Shown here: positions 52,149 through 61,686 of the stretch, in pieces
Layout: the number at the start of each line of letters is the position of its first letter
How positions within the stretch are numbered: position 1 is the stretch's first letter
The notes under the pieces: model-generated
What the model was told of the DNA's origin: nothing
The model's database searches: none
The model's input: only the letters and a program-made list of their open reading frames with translations
Made by a program: the position numbers and the translations under genes
NCBI GenBank assembly: GCA_963932465.1
Contig: OZ010794.1
Span: forward strand, 446,540,502 to 446,604,501
Direction: 5' to 3'
Origin: Maratus speciosus
Lineage: Eukaryota; Arthropoda; Arachnida; Araneae; Salticidae
DNA length: 64,000 nt

Positions 52149-53166
52149 TAATATCTTTCTTTTCGTTTCGTTTAAAAAAAAGAATGAAGTAAAAACCATT
52201 TATTTTAAAGGTTTCAATTTTAAATGAAAGTTTTGTATTAAATAAAATGATAATGAAATACAAATTGAATTCTGAATAAAAGTAACATGATGCATTTCTT
52301 AGCATACATTTAAGGGAGGCCAAACTCGTCGCCAAATTAATTTAAAATAAACTTTTCTAAAATATGAAAAAAAAATATCTATTATGATTAAAATTTGAGT
52401 TGCCATCATTAGAAAAAAGTATTTAAAATTAGAAAAAAAAATTAATATTTCGAAAGCTAATTCGAATTTTAAAATTCTAATACCAGTTTTGAGATCTGTG
52501 GATCAATACGGATTTTTGGTGTTAATTTCATCGCAAAGTATTCCATATTTTAGGAGAAATCGCCGTGAAACGTAATTAGTTGTTTAATCAGTCGTTTCAT
52601 AGAATCGTTACATAAATTCGTTTCAATTCGATTCATTGGGATTTTATATATATAGGGTAGATTTGTTTTTGAGTATTATTCGAAACACGTACCTATACTG
52701 GGAAATTTCCTTTATTTAATATTTTAAATGAGATGAATGAAAGGCGTGTATTTTAAATATATCTGATATATGTAGCTTAAATTTATGTGTTTTAAATGAA
52801 AGTTAGTATTTTAAATGAGATGAGCGATGGGTTTATATTTTAAATGAAATGATGACGATGGAGCAATATTTGGCGATTTATTACCTACGTCTGACTAAAA
52901 TAAAAGTACCAAAAAGGCCACTTGGTATATAAAAGGCGAAACGGTCAGCCCGAAACTGTTGATGACAGTCACATGACTTAGGCTGTTATTAAGAGACTAG
53001 CCGCCTCTGGCGGCCAGTTTGGTCGCCTTTAAATCATGCTAAGCGTTGAAACATATGTTACTTTTATTTACAATTTATTTGCTTAAACCTCCGACAAATC
53101 GGAAGATTCTGACAGAGAAATCAAGAATTCTTTACGATCATGGCAGCATTTCGTATCTTGTTTGTT
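52149..53166. repeat. Interspersed-repeat patchwork, no gene
   Basis: 'gcatacatttaagggaggcc' at 52303 and the inverted 'ggtcgcctttaaatcatgct' at 53018 belong to the 8672 family. 52860-53000 is an inverted 3399-type Helitron 5' region ('gatgacagtcacatgactta'). 52330-52850 is AT-rich without features. The Ty3 element is inserted in this repeat at 53171. Confidence 0.5.
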
Positions 53167-53171
53167 GTTAT

Positions 53172-53318
53172 TGTTATGTCTTATTTGTATTTGGCATCAA
53201 TATTTCATTATCTTTTGGATTCCGGTTTTGGCAACAGTTTATTCGATTCAATGAATTAAATAAAGTATGTTGTGTTTTGTAATGATGCCCTTTCATTTCA
53301 TATATTAAATACATAATA
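53172..53318 (+). repeat. Ty3 5' LTR (147 bp)
   Basis: Identical to the 3' LTR except A/C-type changes around 'gcaacagtttattcgattca'. It is followed at once by ATTGACGACGAG-like primer-binding sequence. Confidence 0.9.
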
Positions 53319-53338
53319 AATTGACGACGAGATAAACC

Positions 53339-53668
53339 ATGACGGAAATAAACGAATTAATACGAACTCTAAATGATTTTCTAATGCAACATCGCCACCG
53401 CCGCCGGAGAGAAATGAAAATCATTCAAATATCAAAGGTATTCTTCAAAATCAAAATCTTCATTTTGAATGTTACGATGAAACCTGTGAGACTTTTGATG
53501 AGTACGTTCAACGGCTAGAAAATTACTATCAACTAAAAGGACTTACAGATCCTTCTCCAGAAACTACGGAAGCAAAGAAGATGATTCTTATTAACTGTTT
53601 GGGTTCAAAATATTATCATCTATTGTCTAATATCACCGCACCTGATTTACCCGCTTCAAAACCTGGTA
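53339..53668 (+). pseudogene. Ty3 gag fragment
   Basis: ATG at 53339. The family-like frame from about 53461 reads HFECYDETCETFDEYVQRLE and LTDPSPETTEAKKMILINCL, the capsid N-terminal pattern of Ty3 gag. A frame change separates it from the ATG, and the frame stops at the deletion junction near 53668, where RNase H sequence begins. Confidence 0.7.
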
Positions 53669-55291
53669 GTAGATAACAAACCAATGGTGACCCTCTTACA
53701 CCCAGAAAAGAAGCTCCCCATACTATCTGCTACAAGGATGCTTCGTTATGCACATTTTTTATCAAATTTTGATTATGAAATCGAATATCGCAAGTCAACT
53801 GAACATGTCAATGTAGTTTATTTATCTCGAAATCCTTTACCTATTAGTGATCAAGAAATACGAACTATTGATGATGAATATCTTTTTCAAGAAAATGTAT
53901 TACGCCATATCTCTACCGAGACTGTGACCGCTTCTACTATAAAACGAGAAACAGCTCTTGATGAAGGACTTTCAAGTATTAAAGAAAATGTTTTGAATGG
54001 AAATGTTCGTGATCCAGAGTTAACCTTACAAGAAGGTATTTTATTTAGAGGCCAGCGAGTGATCATTCCCAAGAAACTCCAACCCGCCGTTCTCCAGGAA
54101 CTTCATTCTACGCACGTAGGAATAGTAAAAATGAAAGCACTTGCTAGAAATTATTGCTATTGGAGGAATATTGATTCAGATATCGAAAATTTGGTCAAGA
54201 GTTGCAAAGAATGCTGTGACGTTAAGAAAAATCCACAAAAAGCTCCTAAACATAACTGGGATGCGCCTACAAAAAATTGGCAGCGAGTTCATATGGATTA
54301 TGCCGGACCACTAATGGGACACTTTTTTCTATTGGTGATCGATGTTAAATCAAAGTGGCCTGAGATTTATTCAATGAAGAAATCTCCAGATACTACATCA
54401 ACTATTCATTATCTTAGAGAAATATTTAGTCGATATGGATTGCCTGAAATTTTGGTAAGTGATAATGCATCTATTTTTAAATCAAAAGAATTTATAGATT
54501 TTTGCCTCAGGAATGGTATTCGACAAAGATTTATAGCTCCTGGTCATCCAGCAACTAACGGTCAAGCAGAGAGATATTGCCAGACTTTAAAAACAAAATT
54601 GAAATGCATGCGATTCCAGTCGGGTACTCTTCAAGAAAAGTTATGCGAATTATTATTTCGCTACAGAGCTACTCCACTTTCCTGCGGGAAAACACCTTCT
54701 GAATTAATGTTGGGGAGAAATCTTAGAACGAAACTAGATCTTCTTAAACCTGAAACGAAAAAATATTTTAAAAATAAAGCTCCTCAGCCATACTTCGACA
54801 AGTCTTTTCGAGTAGGTTCTCGAGTGCAATGTAGAAACTACACCAACTCAGTTTTATGGAAATATGGAACTGTAGTTGAACGCCTGGGACAAGTTCACTA
54901 CCTTATTGAATTGGACGACGTTTATGTCATCAAACGGCATTTTAATCAACTTCGTGCATGCGAAGTTCCAATTCAGAATCCACGTATCCTGACACCATCT
55001 CCTGTTCCTCGGAAACGACCATCCGTAACTTTCAGCAATGATGTGCAGCAAAGAGAAATTCCCGTAAGACCCGAAACGTGTGCATCAAATGATAACGAGG
55101 AAATTCAAATTAATCCAGATGCAGAACAAGTTAATTCCAGAATAAGTAATCCAGATGTCAAACCTAATGCTAGCTTAAATACGACTCTTAAACTTCAACC
55201 ACGCACAGATTCCACTTCACCACAACTACCTAATACAGGGTTGCGACGTTCGACCCGTATACGAAAACCTTTACAGAGACTGAATCTTTGA
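53669..55291 (+). CDS. Ty3 pol remainder: RNase H end and integrase (535-codon ORF from 53684)
   Basis: Starts inside RNase H (NKPMVTLLHPEKKLPILSAT at the start, then EHVNVVYLSRNPLP). The integrase zinc domain has HSTHVG and, 29 residues on, CKEC. The core has D in HMDYAGPL, D in VSDNASIFKSKEF and E in NGQAERYCQTLK. The C-terminal domain includes VGSRVQCRNYTNS and an LIELDD strand of the GPY/F type, then a polar tail ending LRRSTRIRKPLQRL. The frame is open to the TGA at 55289-55291. Integrase inserts element DNA; without RT this copy cannot move alone. The Met at 53684 is only the first in frame, not a native start. Confidence 0.85.
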   Translation, partial: VDNKPMVTLLHPEKKLPILSATRMLRYAHFLSNFDYEIEYRKSTEHVNVVYLSRNPLPISDQEIRTIDDEYLFQENVLRHISTETVTASTIKRETALDEGLSSIKENVLNGNVRDPELTLQEGILFRGQRVIIPKKLQPAVLQELHSTHVGIVKMKALARNYCYWRNIDSDIENLVKSCKECCDVKKNPQKAPKHNWDAPTKNWQRVHMDYAGPLMGHFFLLVIDVKSKWPEIYSMKKSPDTTSTIHYLREIFSRYGLPEILVSDNASIFKSKEFIDFCLRNGIRQRFIAPGHPATNGQAERYCQTLKTKLKCMRFQSGTLQEKLCELLFRYRATPLSCGKTPSELMLGRNLRTKLDLLKPETKKYFKNKAPQPYFDKSFRVGSRVQCRNYTNSVLWKYGTVVERLGQVHYLIELDDVYVIKRHFNQLRACEVPIQNPRILTPSPVPRKRPSVTFSNDVQQREIPVRPETCASNDNEEIQINPDAEQVNSRISNPDVKPNASLNTTLKLQPRTDSTSPQLPNTGLRRSTRIRKPLQRLNL

Positions 55292-55402
55292 TGAGTATCA
55301 ACAGAGAACAGATTGTCTCATTGCCAGCTTGCAAATTTTTTGTATTACTCAATGTTATATTATTTTTCAAAATTATGTACTTTCCAGGTATGCCTCTTCC
55401 AT

Positions 55403-55416
55403 TAGTGGAGGAGAAT
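55403..55416 (+). other. Polypurine tract of the Ty3 element
   Basis: AGTGGAGGAGAAT just before the 3' LTR. Confidence 0.65.
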
Positions 55417-55563
55417 TGTTATGTCTTATTTGTATTTGGCATCAATATTTCATTATCTTTTGGATTCCGGTTTTGGCAACAGTCTATTCGATTCCATGAA
55501 TTAAATAAAGTATGTTGTGTTTTGTAATGATGCCCTTTCATTTCATATATTAAATACATAATA
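55417..55563 (+). repeat. Ty3 3' LTR (147 bp)
   Basis: Same ends as the 5' LTR; AATAAA at 55503-55508 is a possible polyadenylation signal of the element. Confidence 0.9.
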
Positions 55564-55568
55564 GTTAT

Positions 55569-56395
55569 GTACTTCATCTTTCTTGACAAAAACCGCTTTA
55601 CTCACTTAGTCATTTATGTTTCTTGTCCGCTTGTCATATTTACGTATTATCCGGGCCATGAGGTAGATCCCCAAAAATGTTTGTCAATTGAAATCTTGTT
55701 TATCGTTGCCAATCACGTTCAAAATAGTAATTTAACATTATTTAATACGAGTTGGAACCCGTCGAAATTCGACGAACTAAAATGTTAGAAAGGAACTGTC
55801 AGGTCGAATTTATTATAAACCTACAAAAATAATTACAATAGAAAATTCATCTAACATTGGTTGTCTCACTTTTAAAACAAATAATATTTTAACCTAAAAT
55901 TACCAAAATATTATTTCCACAAACTTCAACTCCTTAAATTATTGAAAAAATAAACTGTATTAGAATACGTAATCAAGATGAGTAATTATGATGAATTTAT
56001 CGATTGAGGCTTTTATGTTTGTTTTTATGGGATGAAAAATCTGTAAAAAGGATTTCGGTTTGTCACATCATAATATTTCCCCCCATGAAATCTAAATTGT
56101 ACGTTATTTTCACATTCCCATAATTTACATACGTACCACTCAAATTCACAATTTGAAAGTATTTTAACGCGCAATAGATTATAAATGAATGTATTTCCAA
56201 ACTTAAAGTCACGTTTTTCCGATACAACTTTTCATGTGAACATTCGCACAAATTTTAATGTAATCTCAATATCTGCGAAAATAAAAAAAATTCAGAAAAT
56301 TGCCTTTAGTTGTCATAGTATTGGCAATTTAGTAAAGGTCAAATATTTAGTTTTATCTAAATAAATGATCGTTTTGTTTTAAATATGACATAATT
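55569..56395. repeat. Host repeat continuing after Ty3, then unassigned AT-rich DNA
   Basis: 'tattatccgggccatgaggt' at 55645 recurs at 61488; 'cttgacaaaaaccgc' at 55582 recurs at 57172. From 55800 on nothing is recognised. Confidence 0.45.
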
Positions 56396-56490
56396 TTTAC
56401 TCACTGAATCATTTTGCCTGGCGTCTCAAACTCAGTATCAACGTAATGTAAAAATATTGAAATGTAATGGATTTACGAAGAAGAATGCGT

Positions 56491-56535
<45 letters not shown>

Positions 56536-56952
56536 GTATGACATCATTTTCTGTTCAAATATGATAAAAAAGCTACTTTTATTTGTAATGTGAAAATGGC
56601 ATCAATACGGATATAATCAGTAAAAATAATAAACCATGACTATTTTCCCTTTACTTTCAATATAAATGGAGTACTTCAGTTGCCACAATTAAAAAATTTG
56701 TATAAAAAACTACAAAAAAATTAATATCTCGAAAATAAATTGAGATACAGATTTCAAACAAATTGCATTTAAAAGAGCATTTTTTTCCTTATACGACGGT
56801 GTTAAAATTTAAAATGGGCAATGTTTAGAAGTTTAAAAATTTGCCGTAGATATAATTTCAAAACCAAAATTTTATTTCAAATTTCAAAGTGTTGCCATTC
56901 GCAAAATGACGTATGCGTTACGCACAGATATGTTTGTCCTTTATAATATAGA
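56396..56952 (-). mobile_element. Helitron 5' portion, 41310 family, with 40-T run
   Basis: On the minus strand it starts TCTATATTATAAAGGACAAA after a host A (56952 leftward) and follows 41310-41650 ('gtaacgcatacgtcattttg', 'catttaaaagag'). An uninterrupted T40 lies at 56493-56532. The 3' end was not found. Confidence 0.65.
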
Positions 56953-57399
56953 TATAACATTGTTATGTGAAATTAGTGACAAATTCACTAATGCTGATCA
57001 ACTGCGGTGACCAGTTTGGTTTTCCTTAAATGCATTGCAACATGTTACTTTTATTCATAATTTAATTTAGTTGTTTAATCATTCTCTAAATCGGAAGATT
57101 CTGATCAAGAAATGTTTACGATTATTGTATAGCATTTCGTATATTTTTGTTGTTGTTATGCATTAATATTTCTTGACAAAAATCGCTCAGCACATTCAGT
57201 CTTAGTCCTTTATATCCGTTTGCTTATCGGTTGCAATGCATTCACTAATGCGAAGATTTAAAAACCTATTAAGTAATGTCTTCCGTGATCGCGTCCACTG
57301 CCAATTGGCGTATCTTAGCTAATAGGATTTGCACGATAGATTTCTTTTTATGAAAATCCTTTAATGACATCCACACTTGCCTTAAACCATACTGTTGCT
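56953..57399. repeat. 8672-family repeat, uninterrupted paralogue of the Ty3 site
   Basis: Contains 'gcaacatgttacttttattc' and 'gttgttgttatgcattaata'. No gene. Confidence 0.45.
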
Positions 57400-57407
57400 G
57401 ATTTTTT

Positions 57408-57613
57408 GGCACAGATGTCATATTCGCCCCATATTGGCGCGATTTTTTTCTGTCGCCAATATCATATAGGCAACAGTTACTTAACTTGCGCCAAAGTGTC
57501 GTTATTTTGCTTGATGTGGTAACCCGGATTATGTTGTTTATGCTATTGATGTTTTCGCCAAATTGGCAACCGAAAAAATCGCGCCAATATGGGGCGAATA
57601 TGACATCTGTACC
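57408..57613. mobile_element. 206-bp ACAGATGTCATAT MITE, 8-bp duplication GATTTTTT
   Basis: GGCACAGATGTCATATTCG and the inverse CGAATATGACATCTGTACC; GATTTTTT at 57400-57407 and 57614-57621. Third near-identical short copy. The 159-codon minus-strand ORF at 57269-57748 runs through it and is spurious. Confidence 0.9.
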
Positions 57614-57687
57614 GATTTTTTTTTGGGATACTTCTCTATTTTCCCGTCGATCCCTTTCTATTAAAAAACAATAATATAATAAAAATG

Positions 57688-57926
57688 GGTACTTCTTAGT
57701 TATCCCGTCGACCAAATTACTGTCGCCAAATTGTAAGATTAATACCAATAATGGCCAATAAAACCATTAATTCGACGTTTTATTTGTATTTTTATTAAGG
57801 TTTTATTAATTTATTTGTCCTTTCGTTATTTAAAATAAATATTATGTCAATGTGTATAATATGGCAAGTGGTTTGGCGATTTATATAATTTGGCGAAATT
57901 GGTCGACGGTATAACTAAGAAGTACC
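57688..57926 (-). mobile_element. GGTACTACTTAG MITE, inverted
   Basis: GGTACTTCTTAGTTATCCCG and the inverse ATAACTAAGAAGTACC-type end, most similar in its ends to 17419-17666. Confidence 0.78.
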
Positions 57927-58342
57927 TAAAAATGTATGGCACAATTCTAAACCTAAAATTAATTTCGTTGGTTTATAGACGAATGACATCACGAACAAAG
58001 TTGCATTTTGTCTCGCTGTTTGACAGCTATAAAAATCACAAACGGGTTAATCCTTTTTAATCTTTTTAATTGCTCTCTGGAAAACTCCCTTTACGAATAA
58101 TTACCTTCGTGGATTAATATTTTTAATAGCTCACGGTGAACGAATCTCTATTGTTTAGTTACTTTGATGGTATGAGATATTCAGCTGTCAGCCTAATTTT
58201 AACTGAATTTATCTCAGAATATATCCATATCTGAATGTAATTTATCACTCAAGCATGAATTATTTTGGTTAAACCGCAGAATTAACGACTGCTTGGCGTA
58301 TGACTTGGCAGCGATGCGATAAATACGCCAATTCTATCAATC
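57927..58342. other. Spacer, nothing recognised
   Basis: Unique-looking, moderately AT-rich; no ORF of note. Confidence 0.35.
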
Positions 58343-58354
58343 TAAATATTCGGA

Positions 58355-58557
58355 CGGATTTTATTTATTTATTTATTTATTGAATAACAAACATACGACT
58401 TGTGTGCTTGACATGAGAGCCCGCTCATAAGTCGGAAACAAGATAGCACAAGGAAATATTACAATACAAGAGAAATACACCCTGTGAGTTCCACACAAAG
58501 TGTGTGTGCAATGGAACCAGCGGGAATCGAACCCACAAACTCTTACGCACAAGCGAT
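58355..58557 (-). mobile_element. tRNA-derived SINE with 12-bp target duplication
   Basis: On the minus strand the B box GGTTCGATTCC lies near 58530, then a body of about 130 bp and an (AAAT)n tail (58359-58381). TAAATATTCGGA flanks both sides (58343-58354, 58558-58569), as expected for LINE-mediated insertion. The A box is missing, so the copy is 5' truncated. Different family from the SINE at 5340-5508. Confidence 0.78.
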
Positions 58558-58978
58558 TAAATATTCGGATACAACGTAAACAAATGTAAACAAATAATGT
58601 AGCCAAATAATATAAACAATAATATAACCAATAATGTTAACAATATTATGAACAAATATATAAAGAAATAATTAAAAAGTCTTCAGTTTGGCGATTTTTT
58701 AAAATCACGCCAAGCAGTCGTTAATTCTCTAGTCGCACCATTATTTTTGAACATTTTTTCTAAAAATTTAACTTTTATACAATTTTATTGGGAAAAATAA
58801 TTAGCTTAGATGTCATATACGCACCGGGTTTGGCAGGATCTTTTTTTGACACTAATTTGGCGAAAAACTCATTGTCAAATACCAGTATATTTTAAAATTG
58901 TCTTGTATTATTTTAAAAAAGGAAATAACAATAAATAAATAAAAATTCCTTAATAACTATAGAACAAAGCAATTTATA

Positions 58979-60431
58979 TCCTTCTATATATAAAAAAAAA
59001 AGTTTTGATTTGGAAATGGACCAATGAAAATCTGCGTAGATATTCTGGGTAGATCGCATCCAATTTGAATGCTTAAGCATGGCCTTTGATCGTTAATATT
59101 AAAAAAACTGTTGCATACAAAAATATGAAAATCGGTGGTATTATAGAGAAACGTTTGATAAACAAGCTGATGCAGACAGTTTTCAAATCGAAGAATTATT
59201 TTAAGAGATATTTAATGCTAAAGTTGGACAAAATCGTTTCATTAAAAAAGTTTTATTGGAGCAAAAACTATGCATGAGAATTTAATCATTTTTAGATCAT
59301 TTTATACGTTATAAGTTCCCGGTGTGCAAATTGCCTTTATTTTTCTTATTTGACTCATTTTTTCAGGTTTTATTTCAATTTTAAATTCAAATTTTCAGCA
59401 TTTCGTGAGATATTTTTTACAAATTTTAGAAAATGTTATTAATTTAAACTGTTGCCAGTTGTATAAACAACGCAAACAATAATGTTTACTTCAAATTAAA
59501 AATTTATTTACACGTGACTATTACAAACAGAAAAAAAACTTTAAAATTAAAATTAAATGATTACATGTTAAAAGCAGGAAAATTACGTCATAAGAACCAT
59601 AGGCACAGATGTCATATACGCGCATATTGGCGCAATTTTTTTCGGACGCCAATTTGGCGAAACATTAATAGCATAAACAACAACATCCGGGTTACCATAT
59701 CAAGCAAAATAACGACACTTTCGCACCAGTTAAGTACCCGTTGCATCTGTGGGTATATGACATCTGTGCCGAACCATATTTGCACTTGAATTTTAAAAGA
59801 GAAACAAAATCTTAAGATAAAAAAAAATCATTATTATGCGTTAAAACTTGTAATTTGAGGAAATTACGTCATATTTAAAATGGCAAAAAATATAGCAAAA
59901 CAATTTAAATTCAAAAATATATTTGCGCGAGATATTTTGAGATAATCTTTTCAGCTATTATCGTGAATTCTAAGACAACGCAAATAATATTTCCTTCTAA
60001 CAACAAAAGTATTTTCACGTGAATATTAATAAGAGAAATAAAACTTTGGTGTAAATTACGTCAGATTTGAAACGATACATTTAAAATGAATTATTTAAAA
60101 GAACTATCTTATAGCGCTGTTAAAAATTACCGGGAGACAATGACACTGTTTACTTAATTCATTTTACATTAGCTTATTTTCAAATGTTTAACTAATTTTT
60201 TTTAGTTAAATACGAAAACAGCCATTATATCTCTTAACAGCAGAAGATTTGGCCTTAAAAATCCCCAATCCAAGGAAAACGAATGGAAACCCGTTTACAG
60301 AGAGATCGCTGATGTTTTTTAAAATTTTAATTCAATATTTTTAAAGCCGATCAAATTAGCGTGCTTTTTGTATTTTGGTGTGCCTGAATGGGGGTTGGCG
60401 AGCGTAGCTCGTAGGGGGCAGAGCCCCCTAG
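58979..60431 (+). mobile_element. 1.45-kb non-autonomous Helitron with both ends defined
   Basis: Starts TCCTTCTATATATAAAAAAA after host A58978. Ends with a G/C hairpin (GGGGGCAGAGCCCCC) and CTAG (60428-60431) before host T60432, the classic A/T insertion without duplication. The position is confirmed by the interrupted MITE. A 169-bp MITE lies inside at 59602-59770. No Rep/helicase; the ORF at 59086-59277 is Lys-rich and unrecognised. Confidence 0.85.
59602..59770. mobile_element. 169-bp ACAGATGTCATAT MITE, exact 8-bp duplication
   Basis: GGCACAGATGTCATATACGC and the inverse ATATGACATCTGTGCC; GAACCATA at 59594-59601 and 59771-59778. It is inserted in a Helitron that itself sits in an older member of the same MITE family. 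Confidence 0.9.
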
Positions 60432-60566
60432 TAATTTTAAAAGAAAATAAAAGTAAATAAACAATTTATTAATAAATAAACAATAATAGCCGGGTTAATA
60501 TGTCAAGGAAAATGAAGGTATTTTGGCGCCAATTAGGTACCCTGGTGCGTAAAAGACGTCTGTGCC

Positions 60567-60625
60567 AAACAATTTTCATTAAAAATGGCCGCTTGGCATA
60601 TATGAAAAGAGAAGTGGTCAGCCCG
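60567..60625 (-). repeat. 3399-family Helitron tract interrupted by later insertions
   Basis: 'gccgcttggcatatatgaaa' and 'gtggtcagcccg' match 61607-61640. It continues after the Helentron-like element at 61409. Confidence 0.5.
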
Positions 60626-61408
60626 TTTTTAGGTGCGTTCGTAATTATATAAATACGTAGCACCTATAGTCGTCGCTCAGTCCGTCCGTCTGTCCGTCCG
60701 TCTGTCCGTCTGTCCGTCCGTCTGTCCGTCCGTCTGTCCGTCTGTCCGTCTGTCCGCATGTAACAGAGCAAAAACTACCCAACCGAATAGTCTGAAATTT
60801 CAAATATGTGATTGTTGCAAAATTTTGTCGAGCCATTTCAAATTTCATGAAAATCGGATGTATAGTTTAATTACAGGGACAGTCAAAAGTTTTTCTTTAC
60901 ATTACGGCCAATGGGAAAAATTATTGCAAGTGGATTTTAATGATATTAGAGCCTTCCGAATGATCTGAAATTTTAAAGATATAATTGTTGCAAAATTTTG
61001 TCGAGCCATTTCAAATTTTAGGAAAATCGGATGTATAGTTTAATTACAGGGACAGCCAAAAGTTTTTCTTTACATTACGGCCAATGGGAAAAATTATTGC
61101 AAGTGCATTTTAATGATATTACAGCCTTCCGAATGGTCTGAAATTTTAAAGATATAATTGTTGCAAAATTTTGTTGAGCTATTTCAAATTTTAGGAAAAT
61201 CGGATGTATAGTTTAATTACAGGGACAGTCAAAAGTGTTCCGAAAATATTATTGGAAGTGCATTTTAATGATGTATCAGACTATGCACGTTATGAAGTGC
61301 AAAAAATTATACATTCAGTACAATATGGGGTGCAAAAAATAATTTTAAAACTAGTTATAGTACGAACGCACCTCATTTGCCACGTTTGACGAGCAATTTC
61401 CAACTTGT
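60626..61408 (+). mobile_element. Helentron/DINE-like element, AGGTGCGTTCGTA family
   Basis: The hairpin at 60630-60666 (TAGGTGCGTTCGTA against TACGTAGCACCTA) is followed by a (GTCCGTCT)n microsatellite (60678-60757). About three tandem units of 172-173 bp follow, marked by 'aattacagggacag' at 60869, 61042 and 61214. The end TACGAACGCACCT (61361-61373) is the inverse of the start. The same 3' half occurs at 1-193. Confidence 0.7.
60678..60757. repeat. (GTCCGTCT)n microsatellite
   Basis: About ten units of GTCCGTCT/GTCTGTCC with minor variation. Confidence 0.95.
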
Positions 61409-61686
61409 TTATAACAGTCACATGACTTAGGCTTTTATTATTAGAGATCAAAGACGTGTATTTTAAATGTATCGGCACTTGCGTATTATCCGGGCCATGA
61501 GATAGATTGCCAAAAATGGTTGCCAATTCCCCATCTTGTTTATCGTTGCCACTCTATTTGGCGATTTAATCATCTGCGTCCAGCTAACATAAAAGTAGCA
61601 AAAAGGTCACTTGGCATATTAAAAGTGAAGCGGTCAGCCCGGAACTGTTGATGACAGTCACATGACTTCGGCTATTATTATATAGA
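61409..61686 (-). mobile_element. Two adjacent Helitron 5' termini of the 3399 family
   Basis: On the minus strand, 5' ends are read at about 61445 (TCTAATAATAAAAGCC-like) and 61686 (TCTATATAATAATAGCC after host A), each followed by GTCATGTGACTGT. 'tattatccgggccatgagat' at 61487 links to 55645. Confidence 0.6.

Larger units (their letters stand above)
53172..55563 (+). mobile_element. Ty3-type LTR retrotransposon, internally deleted
   Basis: 2.39 kb with very short LTRs of 147 bp (53172-53318, 55417-55563; TGTTATGTCTTATTTG start) differing at two positions near their middle, and an exact 5-bp duplication GTTAT (53167-53171, 55564-55568). After the 5' LTR come a gag fragment and then, without protease or most of RT, the end of RNase H and a full integrase. 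The empty site is supported by the paralogue near 57140 ('tgttgttgttatgcat'). Confidence 0.9.
58803..60566. mobile_element. Long-variant ACAGATGTCATAT MITE split by a Helitron
   Basis: The left part 58803-58978 has 'tagatgtcatatacgcaccg' and the AT-rich middle up to 'caatttata'; the right part 60432-60566 resumes with 'aataaacaatttattaataa' and ends AAGACGTCTGTGCC. Joined, they follow the uninterrupted copy at 51813-52148. Flanks AAATAATT and AAACAATT are an 8-bp duplication with one mismatch. Confidence 0.82.

Noticed and set aside
57269..57748. 159-codon minus-strand ORF
   Set aside because: It runs across a 206-bp MITE with clear duplication; the same peptide appears wherever the MITE does.
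60678..60757. CRISPR-like array
   Set aside because: Eight-base microsatellite without unique spacers, in a eukaryotic transposon.
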